From NCBI RefSeq assembly GCF_003945595.2, contig NW_024104421.1, forward strand, positions 1,240,001 through 1,304,000: a stretch of 64,000 bases of DNA, in the 5' to 3' direction. This stretch comes from Pipra filicauda. Taxonomy: Eukaryota; Chordata; Aves; Passeriformes; Pipridae. Below are positions 25,216 through 37,600 of this stretch, in pieces; position 1 is the stretch's first letter, and the number at the start of each line of letters is the position of its first letter. The position numbers and the translations under genes were made by a program. A model generated the notes under the pieces. The model did no database searches, was not told where the DNA came from, and saw nothing but the letters and a program-made list of their open reading frames with translations.

Positions 25216-28200
25216 TCAAAAAAAAAGACATGGATAGTACAAACTCTAACATAGATGAAGAACAGTCCAGAGTGCTGGAAGAAGCAGCTGTATAAGAAGA
25301 GTTTTGAGTTGAAAGGAAGTGAATATGAGGCAGTGTTTCAGAGCAGTGAAGGTTTGGTGTTTTTTACTGTGTAGAATATTCATAGGGGCAATGGGAAACC
25401 TCCCTGTCTGTCTGAGACATTTTGCTAACCCAGATCAAACAAGTGGGACCACATCAGATGTGTGGGCACAACAGAGTGTGCTGTTTTGTTGCAAAGCTGC
25501 TTTTGGCACTTGGAAGAATCACTCTGCCTTAGCATGAACATGGGCTTTTGTGGGCGTAGGATGTTCTCTTTTCTTTTGTTCCCCAGTTTTTGGAGGGTGG
25601 TTTCTCTCCAGACCCAGATCCTTCAAATAAGTTTCAACACTGAGGAGGCAGTTTTAACCAAATTATATTGTCTCCAGTCTGCTCTCAGCCACTCAGCCAA
25701 AGGAATGAGGTGAAATATATCTATGCTACCAGAGAAAAGACGAAGTGATCTGACATCCCTTTCCATCTGAAAACTGTGGTGAGTCAAAATAGGAAAGCTA
25801 GGAAGCTGGGAACAGTCCTGGAGCCATTACTGGCCTATGGCATTCCTTCTGTCATATCACTGAATTCTGTTCAGATGGTCCTCTCCCCTTCTCTCAAGGA
25901 GTTAGCACAGACAATGGGTTTGTTTCATAGTAAGAAAGCTGGTGATCAAACTGTTTTTGACACTCAACATAGGTTTTCTTACACTCACAAAACCAGAGTT
26001 GTTGTATGTGGTTAGTAAGCTTGTATTTTTACAAAGATAATCGTTTTATACTGCGCTATTTCCAAACTATTAGAAGGATTTAATGTATGCTGAAGACTCT
26101 ACCAAGCTGTTTTGATAAGCAGTCTTATTTTTTGTTTAGCAAGGTCTTAAGGGTGATCTTTAGTCCCTCAGGGAAGAGCTCATAAAAGTCTTAAAAGTGC
26201 TTTTGCAGAGCTTTATTTATTATTTTTAAGCATGAAGATTACTAGCATGAAGATAACAAGGCTGTTATAGTACAACATGTTCTTTGTTTTTGCAGGTTAT
26301 AGCTAACATATTAGGAGTTCTCAGAATGCCAGTTTTGTTTGTTAAGTGTTTGGAGAGCAAATAGATGTAATCCTATATTGCGTTATTTTCTTAAAATGAG
26401 TTTGGCTGGAGAAAGAAGCAGTAGGAGAGATCTGGTCTGAGTATGGGTGTCAGGAATTATGTTGCTAACCACATTTACCTATTACAAAGCAGTTGTTACT
26501 ATTTTACTATATTTAATATAGGATTTGCAAATTACTTTTATATGTGGGGGAACACTTCATTGCAAGAAATGGGACAAACAGGTGGGCAAAATAAGAACCA
26601 AAAATCTGTGGCGCAGAAGAAAATTTAAAAAAAAAAAAAAATCCCTGTTTGACATTCAGTAATAAAAAGGTTCTAAAATTTCACTCACAACAGTTTCTCA
26701 TATGTTTTTTACTACAAACAGATCCACAGTTTGCATATAATTCTTTGATTTGTAATAAATCATGCAGAAATGGTGGGATAAGCAGTAAGAAGTACTAAAC
26801 TTGTGCTGGATGTTTGGGGATGGGCTGGAATGCAGAACAACCAGAGGAGAAATGTTTGTCTTAAAGCATTGGTTATCAGATTGTGCTCTGTACTGTAGAT
26901 ATCTGATAATGGTCTGTTGAAGAAGCTCAGAGGGTCAACCAGTCACAATGTGCTGGTTCCAACTCTTTATTTTCAGGGACCTGTAATGAAGTCAGTGGGA
27001 ATTAAATGAATATATACTATTGTGCATTTTCAGCAATCCCTCTAGACGCCTCCTTATATCTCTAGATACTTTAACTCCTTGAAGGATCTGCGCCTATGCT
27101 CTGTAAATCTCAGGATAAAGTTAGGAAACAGTGCAAAATGGATTATAAGTTATTCCTTTTGTGTGAATGCAGCTGAACAGTTTCTTGGCGGTTCATCTCC
27201 AAACCTTGGAAACGTTTGAAGCTTTCTCTTGCTCGTGCAGTTGTGTCAGCAGTGCACAGAGTCAGCAGAGTATCATGGTATTTGGAAAAAATCAAAGTAC
27301 ATTTCAGTGTTACTGTCAGATATTGTGGGGTGGCACTTGATATATGAGAGAGTTCCCAATTTCCGGTTTCAGGTGATTGGGCTGTGGTTCCCCACGGGGT
27401 AATGTAAGAGTAATATAAGGGCTGGGTATTTATTGCATCAATAAAAATGAAAATAAAACCGCTATGAGGCTTTTGTCCAGTAATCTCTAGGCTTTTTACA
27501 TCAATTATATAAAATGGCCTAAGCAGCAGGAAGTATTTATTATTGTCTCAGTTTTACATATGGAGGAAAAAGGTAGAAGAAAGTGTCTGATGTAGCAGAG
27601 TTCATATGGCAGATAGTTGGTTTTTTTGAGCTTCTAACCATTTTCAGCCAGGTTGATAGATGTCAAACACTGGAAATACCTGTGAGTCTTCCCACTGAAA
27701 CCTCTGCTAGTGTACCTTTTGCTTCATCAAAAAGAGGTCATTAATTAGACACAGCACTTGATGTCAAAAAAAAGTACAACCTGAAGGACAAGAACTATTA
27801 ATGATTGCAAAAAATAAATAAAATTCCATTACCAAGCAAAGTATTAACATTTTAGAGGGAGAACCAGATGTCATCAGGATTCTATAAATCTAATAATTGG
27901 AAATACTTCCAAAATACGGGTCATGGAGTTCCAAAATACATCATCTCAGCAAAGCCAAACCAGTGTTTGTCTTCAATGTATTTTGCTTGACTGCAGCATG
28001 GTCACAGTAACAAGAAAAAGATGTGCATCTCTGTTCACTGTGTTTAGTTCACCTAATTCAAGTAAAATTCTTACTTCTCTGCCACGATGACCTCTTCAGC
28101 TGACTCTTCTGACACATTCACTGACTTCTTCACTCTCCATTGCATTTAGTTTCCTTATCATCATTAAAACCACAGTCCTAGGAAAAAAATAATCTGAATG

Positions 28201-30279
28201 AGGATAGCTGTTGGTTTGCATGGATTTAGTTGCAGAACCATAGCCTGTGAATGTACATCTTTCTAGGTTTGTTTACGTGACACACTTTGTCGCTTTTATC
28301 CCTCCTTGGATTATGCGTCCTCGTCGTTTCTTCGTAGCGATATATTTATCCTCTTCCACCTTTTTTCCTCTTCTGTGCCCTTCTGTAAAGTCTCTCTTTT
28401 GCTCACTGTATCCTCCACTGTTTCTTTTAAATCTCCTTGGGATCCTGTCCACCACTTATGAACAACGTGAGGGAAACCTATAGACGAAAGACCTGTTTAA
28501 ATATAAGATAGATGCAAAGAGATTTTAACATGTAAGAAGAACTGTGTCCACTGGGAAGCCTTATGGGATATGTATTTCATCTTCCTGAAGGCACCAGGTT
28601 GACAGCCACCATAAACCACACAGGTTAGTGGTAATATCTGCCCTGCAGCCCCCATGACATAGAATGTAGGAAGAGAGAGTTTTCCAAATCACTTAAGTGA
28701 TTTGAAAATATGATTCCTCTTGAAAGCTGATGACACTTATGCTCCTAAAGTAAGTTAATTACATTAATTAAGGCAAAGATCGTAGATGGAAGGTTAAGAA
28801 AAAATAAAAGATCAATCTTGCTTTGTGAATATTATGATGTGTCTGTTTTGTTTCTTTTAAACCTTAAAAAATACTGGAAATGTCAAGTTGTGTTTTCTCA
28901 TAATTACTGGTGGGCCTCCTGTGGGCAATGGGAGTGTTTTTACAGCTTTCAGATTTTCACTTGGAGTAGCTATGCTGTTGAATCTTAAACATAGATATTA
29001 ATTTCTTAAAATATTATTAGGTAAAATAAATAAATAGGAACCAGTACTAAACTGCTTGAGAATAATTTGTCTTCAGAAGTGTGAAGTATTCTGTTTTCTG
29101 ATTATCTCTTATGTCATACTGTTATTAGCTTCCTGGTCACTATGGAGACTATAAAATAGATAGACCTACATGTCTAATGTAGAAAGCAGAGAAAAAATAT
29201 TACCCTTGTGTCTTCTTTACACATTCTAAAAGAATGAAGTATGGGCAAAATTCCAACTTTGAAAAAAAGAACCTGTTAGGTTGCTTTTAGGATCACAGGC
29301 TTTTTAAAATCAGACAATATCAGCGCTTGTTTTAAAGACACAAGTATTTTATTCCAGGTGTTTTTGGCCGCAAACCCAGAAGATTCTCATGATATTTTTT
29401 TTTTTATTTTTTTTCCCCCTGCAGATGCAACCTCCTTTCATACCATATGGTGGTAATTAACAGTTTCAGACTTAGTTTTGAGTTTTCTTCTGCTTCAATT
29501 CTTGGTTGGTTTGGGACAAAATTTTAATGTCATGGAAGGGTTTTCTGTCTGAGTTTAATTGCAGACAGGAATAATGTCTAGATGAAGAAGGAGAAGATGA
29601 GATCTATTTAGAGCACTAAGAGATATTTTGGAAATCTCACCACGTACAACCTGTTTCTTTTCATTAAGCCTTTCACTGTCCCTCCGTAGAACTGAAACAG
29701 GCCTTGCTTGGACCCTGGAAACAGAAAGAGACAATTTGAAAGATACAGTTGGAATGAATAGTTTCTTTTAACAGCAAAATGTTTGCGCTTTTTATGAGAG
29801 CAAGGGTAACATTGTGTAATCTTCAAAAAAGATATTGCTCAGTGAGGATAAGTCCATTGTCCAGTGACACGACTTTTCCTGTCAATCACAAAGGTGACAA
29901 GGGGGCTAGATTAAGTAAAGCTTGCCCAAGATTAACAAAGGAAGATTATTGACCTCATCCTGAAAGGGCAGAAGCCTGTTTTATCATTAAACCTTGGAAG
30001 AGGTATTTCCTCCATAGGTGGAAAGCTGTTTGGCAATATCGAGGCAACTTTCTTGTAAATGAATGAATCTTCCTGTGGATTCTAGCTTGGAACAGAAGCA
30101 GAAGACGAGAAACGAGGGCCAGTCCCTTTTTTTGTTGCTGTTGTTGCTGGGGGGAAGAAGGGCCTAGAGTGTTTGCTCCAGCACGATCTGTGTAAGGTCC
30201 TTGTCTGCCTTTCCGAAGTGGGAAAAGCAAGAAGCAGCAGCATCAGGTGTTGGTGAGTACAATCCCAGCTCAGAGTTGG
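25216..30279 (+). other. SOX5 upstream intron, mostly unique
   Basis: No gene supported. Holds a tandem duplication of AGCATGAAGAT at 26229 and 26244, an A run near 26627, a possible MIR-like remnant at 27534, an odd CpG-containing pyrimidine-rich patch at 28310-28345, and a T run near 29395. Confidence 0.5.
27534..27615 (+). repeat. Possible MIR/CORE-like SINE remnant
   Basis: TATTTATTATTGTCTCAG then TTTTACATATGGAGGAAA and CATATGGCAGAT follow the order of the conserved MIR segment 'ATTTTACAGATGGGGAAACTGAGG...CACATGGC'. Similarity is partial and judged by eye. Confidence 0.35.
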
Positions 30280-30470
30280 AGGAAATGTTGTGCCAGCACA
30301 CATTAGCAGAGCAATTCGCAATGCAAATGAACAATAGAGCCCCGTCCACCAAGCAGCTGCTAACTGCATAAAACTGTTACCAGGATTAACAGTGCCAGAG
30401 GCTGGAATGTAATCAAACTTGAACAGGTGAAATGGTTACGCAGCGGAGAGAGACTGTTTTACAGTAAAAG
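30280..30470. promoter_or_regulatory. Candidate enhancer: octamer next to a SOX site
   Basis: A perfect POU octamer ATGCAAAT (30321-30328) is immediately followed by GAACAATAG (30329-30337), a SOX-type site. CAGGTG E-box sequence occurs at about 30425. The surrounding sequence is repeat-free with several CpGs (CAATTCGCAA, GTTACGCAGCGG). It lies about 3.8 kb upstream of the SOX5 exon. Function is inferred from motifs only. Confidence 0.3.
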
Positions 30471-31594
30471 CGTGGTTTTCCACTGTTTTGGTGGCTGATA
30501 GATCTTGTGTGTGGCTTGATGGATTTAATTTTAAAATGTCATTAGTAGATATTTATGTTCTTTAATACCCCTCCTTACAGTGTTGTTGCTTTTCTCTCAG
30601 TTAAACTGAAAAAACGTCATGTCGATTTGTCCTTTTAGAAAAGGAACCTGCTAAATCTCGCTTGTTGGGAGGGAACTTCCTTCTCAGGGGATTAATTTTA
30701 AACTGTTGCTGACTTATCTTTCTTGCCATTAAGGATTTCTCTGAGTGTTTTCAAGGGGCTAGTTAAGCTCTCACATGCAGTATCAGAGGATTTTCTTTAC
30801 TAGAAGTTTTTTAGCTTTATACAACCATTGACACAAGCAGGTTTTATGTGGAAGGACGCTTTCTTCCTACGTGCTAGAAGTAAAAATCCAGACCCACTTT
30901 CTCCAGTAACGGCATAAGAAAGAGCAAAATCAAACAGAGGGATGTAAAGCGAAAGCCAAGATAACAGTTGCACGTTTTCAGGTTGTTGTTCTGAATGACA
31001 GAATAAAAAGATCATGGACAAGTGGGGAAGACAGATTCTCGAGCTGGTGTGCTAGAGGATACATGTTGAACTGTCATCAACAGCAGAAGCTGATGTGTGC
31101 GCTCATCCGCTGGTATGGAAGGGAGAGGATCCCTCTTAGATTGCAAATCACGCAATGAATGTGTGATTGCTACAGATCTTTTTGAATGAATAATTCACTG
31201 GTGTACTGTAATTTAGCCCACTGAGATGTGATTGCAGCTGTTCCCCTACTGTATATGTGTTTTGATTAAGTGGAGTGTATCTTAAACCCCACAAGTGTAT
31301 AAATAGCTCACGTATGTGATGTGCAAACACTGCATACATGCACACCTAACGAGAGCAGTCAAAGGAAACATTTTTATTTTGGGGATGATTGCTTAGTTGT
31401 GCATTTTAGTATATAATTTACCTTTTAAAAAAATCTGTGTAGAACACTTCCCTTTCCTTTTTTAGTTCAGCTGTGAAGTCTTTTTAACTGTGGTACTATA
31501 TAAAGGCTTTTAGCCAACATTGTGGTAGGAGAGTGTCTCTGTTATTAATGAGTTTATCATTCCAAAACCTTTGCAATATAAGAAATTACTTCTT

Positions 31595-31652
31595 TTGTGC
31601 CTGTTTTACAGATAGGAAACCAAAATGCAGAAACAAAAGTGACTTTTACCAT
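31595..31652 (+). repeat. Possible MIR-like remnant
   Basis: GTGCCTGTTTTACAGATAGG, AAACCAAAATGCAGAAA and AAAGTGACTT resemble the MIR core 'CATTTTACAGATGGGGAAAC...GCACAGAGAAGTGACTT'. Confidence 0.35.
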
Positions 31653-32539
31653 GGTTTCACTGAACATTTGAAAAAATTAGGAGTTGAGCATCCAGAAGTC
31701 CTTTCATGATGCTTTGCCCGCAGACAACTGCCTTGACCTCTCCCCCTCACAATTCCTTTTCCCCAGAAAGTGAGGCAGAGAAATTTTAGTAGTTTTGAAA
31801 ATGCTCGTGAGTTCCATTTGAAAGCCAAGCAATTTGTGTTTTTGAAAATCATCTGATACTGCTTTACATAATAGTGTGTACTTATGCTGCTTCTCTTATA
31901 ACAAACTGGCTGTATACACAGAATATGTTTGTACATAAAAAAACCCGCTTGCATGCACCTAAATTGTACATGAAAACAGCAGTGATGACACCTGAGGTTT
32001 AGGCAGCTGTTACAAGTACTTTGTGTCTGTGACCAGTGTGTGACATGCAGAAACACGAGTGAATGTCTTTGGGGCATGCTTTGGATTAAAACAAGAAATT
32101 AGTTCCTGGTAAAATGAGGAACAGTACTGTTCCTGTATATAATTGATGGTACAAGTAGATTTAAGAACTATAACTAATGATGATATTTGGCTTCTCTGAT
32201 TCAAAGTGTGAATAAGAAAGCAGCTTTCAAGATACTTCCTCTTTTGGCCTTGTGTGTAGGAAAAAACTGCCACTTGGTGATAATAGGTTTGAATCTTAGA
32301 TAAAATCTGAACTGATGCTGAAGTTAACTATTTGCCTTGTCTAAATTGGTGTTAAAAACCAGTTTTTTCAGATCTGTATATATGGGGAAAAAAATTGCAT
32401 TTGGCTTCAATTAATTTTTGAAGTCTGGTGTCAGGAACTTGTAATTTTCCGTGTGCAAAATAAAAATGGAGGGAGCTGCAAGAAAAAAAAAAAGGAAAAA
32501 AAGGAGCATTTCTGTTGACTAGAGTTGGAAAATTTTTTA

Positions 32540-32610
32540 GGGCTTGGTCAAAAGCTCATTGACGTCAGTAGAAAGTCTCTCATTAACAGCACTGGGTTTG
32601 GCTTTTGGGG
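32540..32610. repeat. Second fossil palindromic repeat of the 13150 type
   Basis: GGGCTTGGTCAAAAGCTCAT, TGACGTCAGTAGAAAGTCTC and CACTGGGTTTGGCTTTTGGG keep the arrangement 'CAAAGCCCATTGAAGTCAATGGAAAGACTCCCATTGAC...GGGCTTTGG' remembered for this ancient amniote family. Confidence 0.4.
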
Positions 32611-33654
32611 CATATGATGGCCCAGATTGTAATCTCAGTTAAATCCGATTCTCTTAGGGAATTTATTCACTAGTATAACACATTCAAGCTGCTCAAAACT
32701 ATTCGCATTAAAAGTTTTCTTAAGCAAAGGTAATCTTTTTGCCACAACAAAGTGGTCTGTGAAAACAAATATATTCTCTATTGCGTATCTCCCGTGTAGC
32801 TTTATTCAGATTTTATTGAGATAGTTTTTAGCAATTTATGTTCTATTTACAAAAATATACTTTTTTCTCCTGAAATACTGTGGTTTATTAGAGCAGAGAC
32901 ATAAAAAATTGCTCAGAAAAAAATTATTATTATACGAATCACTAAAAACTGTGTGCATGTGTATATATATTTATGTCACTTTCATACCCTATAAAATGAA
33001 AACAATTTAAAAATTATTACGACTTTTTCGGACAAGTCTGTAACTCAGCTCACGAGTTGATCCAGTGGCTTTTTTAGAAATAATATTCATTGAACATCTG
33101 GAGTACAAAAGTGTAAGGAAATAAGATAGTGAAAAAAATACCTGGAAAATCAGATCAAAGTAAAAACTATACACGTTTATAGCATTATGTTTTATGCAGT
33201 GTATGTACTCTGCAGCAAGCTGTGTTTGGAGACATTGACCTAAGTTTTGCAGGTAGATATGGCATATGTTAGCAGAGGAAGAAATGGGTTTGAGAGATGT
33301 GTAAGAAGGGTGAGGTATAACAGAGACATAAAAGGAAAAGGAATATGTGCAGAGAACATTGTTTTATGTTGGAGGAGGCGTGGATTAGAAGGCTCTCACG
33401 TTAATGAAGGCAAGTTTGAAGATGCTGGACCCAGTTTTGCTTTCCATTAAAATTAATGAGTAGACCTCTGTGGACTCTCACGTGAGGAGGGTTGTGCGTA
33501 TGTTCCGGGAAGTCACAGAGTTTTGCCATTGTGCTGCCAGTGAAAGTCATTAGGACCACCTTTGTGAAAAATACTGTCTCTATGAGAAATGAAGGTTTGA
33601 GGCAGAAGAGGAGAATAGAAAGAGAATTAGAAAGCAGAAAGAAATTGCTTCATC

Positions 33655-33715
33655 CTTTATAGATGGGAAAACTGCTTGAACTGTGATTTAAAATAAGTCA
33701 TATGGCGAAGGGCAT
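33655..33715 (+). repeat. Possible MIR-like remnant
   Basis: CCTTTATAGATGGGAAAACTG followed by AAGTCATATGGCGAAG matches the MIR order of 'TTTACAGATGGGGAAACTG' and 'GTCACACAGC'. Confidence 0.3.
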
Positions 33716-34088
33716 TTAGTATTTGGTTACTATTTTATTTCTTACAACAACTAGCCATCAAGGCATTAAGTACTTTATAAAGTCAGGAAATTAATGGTCC
33801 TTGTAAAAATTGAAGGTTTTTTTTTAGAAGGAAAGCTGTAAAAGAACAAACAATTAAAGGTAATCAATACCATTGTTATTAGGAGACCTATGAGTACAAC
33901 ACTTCTCAATTAGGGAAAAACTGTATTTTATGTTTCTCTCTTGCAAGCTGATCTTTGTTCACTCCAGCCTGTAATCTTGGTTTATGCTTTATGGGAAGGC
34001 TTTGTTCTGGGTGTTTTTGAAGCATTGCATGCCTTTTTAAAGGTTTCAACAGAAGAACAAACAGCAATGCATTCAAAGCACAAAGGAT

Positions 34089-35899
<1,811 letters not shown>

Positions 35900-36020
35900 T
35901 TTCTTCCCTCTAGCCATTGTTCTATTGTCTTTCAAAGGCCATTAAATTGAACAGCAGGTTGTGATGAAAATTTCATTAAGCCCTAGTTAAATCATTATGA
36001 GGGTGCCATATTCACGTATC
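35900..36020. promoter_or_regulatory. Candidate enhancer with paired SOX sites
   Basis: CCATTGTT (35914-35921) and CTATTGTC (35922-35929) are two SOX-type sites in the same orientation, 8 bp apart, followed by TTTCAAAG (TCF/LEF-like) and homeodomain-type ATTAAATTG. The flank stays repeat-free with further TTCATTAAG and AAATCATTATG. Since SOX5 binds paired AACAAT sites, autoregulation is a reasonable hypothesis; conservation is unmeasured. Confidence 0.32.
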
Positions 36021-37539
36021 TGCTTACTCCCCATCCAGGAAAAAATGAATAGGAAAGAGTTGAGCTTTTTTTCCCTTTCTCCTTAAAAGCGAACTAACAA
36101 AAGTTCAGAAGTTAGAAGAGAATGGGAAATGGGACACGAAACAAAAGGAGGCCAGAGAGGTGAGCTGGCTAGGAAGAAAATTAGACTTGCATAAGAGCAT
36201 TGAAAGGTGGTGAGGGACAAATACATCATTTTGACAAGTCTCCCTCCCCCTTCCCTTCAGCCAACATGATTGTTTTTAGAGTGGCTAATTAAAAAATATA
36301 TATTTCTGGGTGCAGATGGCAAGACTGTTCTTAGAGATCCTCCACAAATACGAGTCTTTTTCCCTAAATGAGGTATGTACTGATACAAGCACAATGTCTC
36401 TCTGTTTGAACTCCAGCAGAAAATTATTGTCATGTCTTCTTCATGTAGTCCTAAAGTAAAGTTGTCAGTCATCACTGGTTGCTAGTCAGGTAATTAGCAT
36501 ATTAATGAATTTCCCCATGAATAAGATGTTACAAGTGGGAATCTTTGATAGTACATGTAGGTAACAATTCAGCAATTTGCGATCACTGTGTATTTCAGTG
36601 ATAATTTTTAGTCTTGCTAGTTCGTGGAGCTTTGTAAGATGAAGACCAAGAATCTTGGTTAAGCTTTGCTGTATTATGTCAACAACAATAATATAATACT
36701 TTATTTTCCTTTGGGAAGAAAGGGAAACATTTGCACCAGTAGTTGAGGTTTAATTAAATCAATTTCCTGTGAATCTTTCAAAGACCAGATATGAGCTAGA
36801 TTCCCATTTCTCTATGTACTCAAAAGTTTATATATTATTTAACTTGTACAATGGGCTGTGTTTGCTCTCTTTTTATTGTTTGAAATTGTCTTCTGCATTA
36901 CTGTGGGAAACGTGCTTTTCAAGCATTCTTTCAAATGGCCTGTTTCTTCAAAATCTGAAAAAAAGAGACAACTTTAGGTCTCGATCCTTGTATCAGTTAG
37001 GGAAAGGAATTCTCTTTTCTGAAACTGGTTTTGAGGATGAGTGAGATATTCCAAAATACTGATAACAGGTTTGACTGTTTTTAATCTTTTAATCTTTATT
37101 GATACTGGCAGAGGTTTTCTTAAATTATGTTAGAAAATAAAAATAAAAAATTAGTAAATTTTGTCAGTAAAGGACAAGGATTTTTACATTGCTGCTAAAC
37201 TACTGCTCAGAGTGCACAAATGCACACATGTATGTATGCATAATATAAACACATACATGTACTCACACATGAGCTGACAAGGGAGGCATCACTCTTCATA
37301 TAAATGGTGATTTCCATGTAGATTTGTTGTATATATGCCTTTGGTTAATATGCCCTGCAGGAAACCATGCTACCTACTGTCCCAAAGCCTGTCACTTCCC
37401 TTTCCTCCTTGGATTATGTGTATGAGTTTTGGTTTTATTTTTGTTTTGTTTTCATAGGGGTTTATACTTAGCTCTAAAGCTCCATGCTCTTTTTTTTTTT
37501 TTTCCACCTCTAAACTTGCCTTTTTACCCTTGCTGTATG
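36021..37539 (+). other. SOX5 downstream intron, no gene
   Basis: AT-rich unique sequence, a CA/TG-rich stretch at 37205-37270 and a T run ending near 37503. Confidence 0.5.
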
Positions 37540-37600
37540 AAAGTATGTGATTGACAATGAGTCATGCTGACACAGAGACATGGAGTGTTTCAGGGAATCT
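37540..37600. promoter_or_regulatory. Candidate PBX/MEIS plus AP-1/MAF site cluster
   Basis: TGATTGACA (37548-37556) matches a PBX-MEIS type site. Two bases later TGAGTCA (37558-37564) is a perfect AP-1 site, and TGCTGAC (37565-37571) is a MAF half-site, giving three motifs in 24 bp. Inference from motifs only. Confidence 0.28.

Larger units (their letters stand above)
30471..34088 (+). other. SOX5 intron just upstream of the exon
   Basis: No gene seen. It contains possible MIR-like pieces at 31595 and 33655, a fossil palindromic repeat at 32540 and an A-rich tract near 32480-32505. None shows coding potential. Confidence 0.5.
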
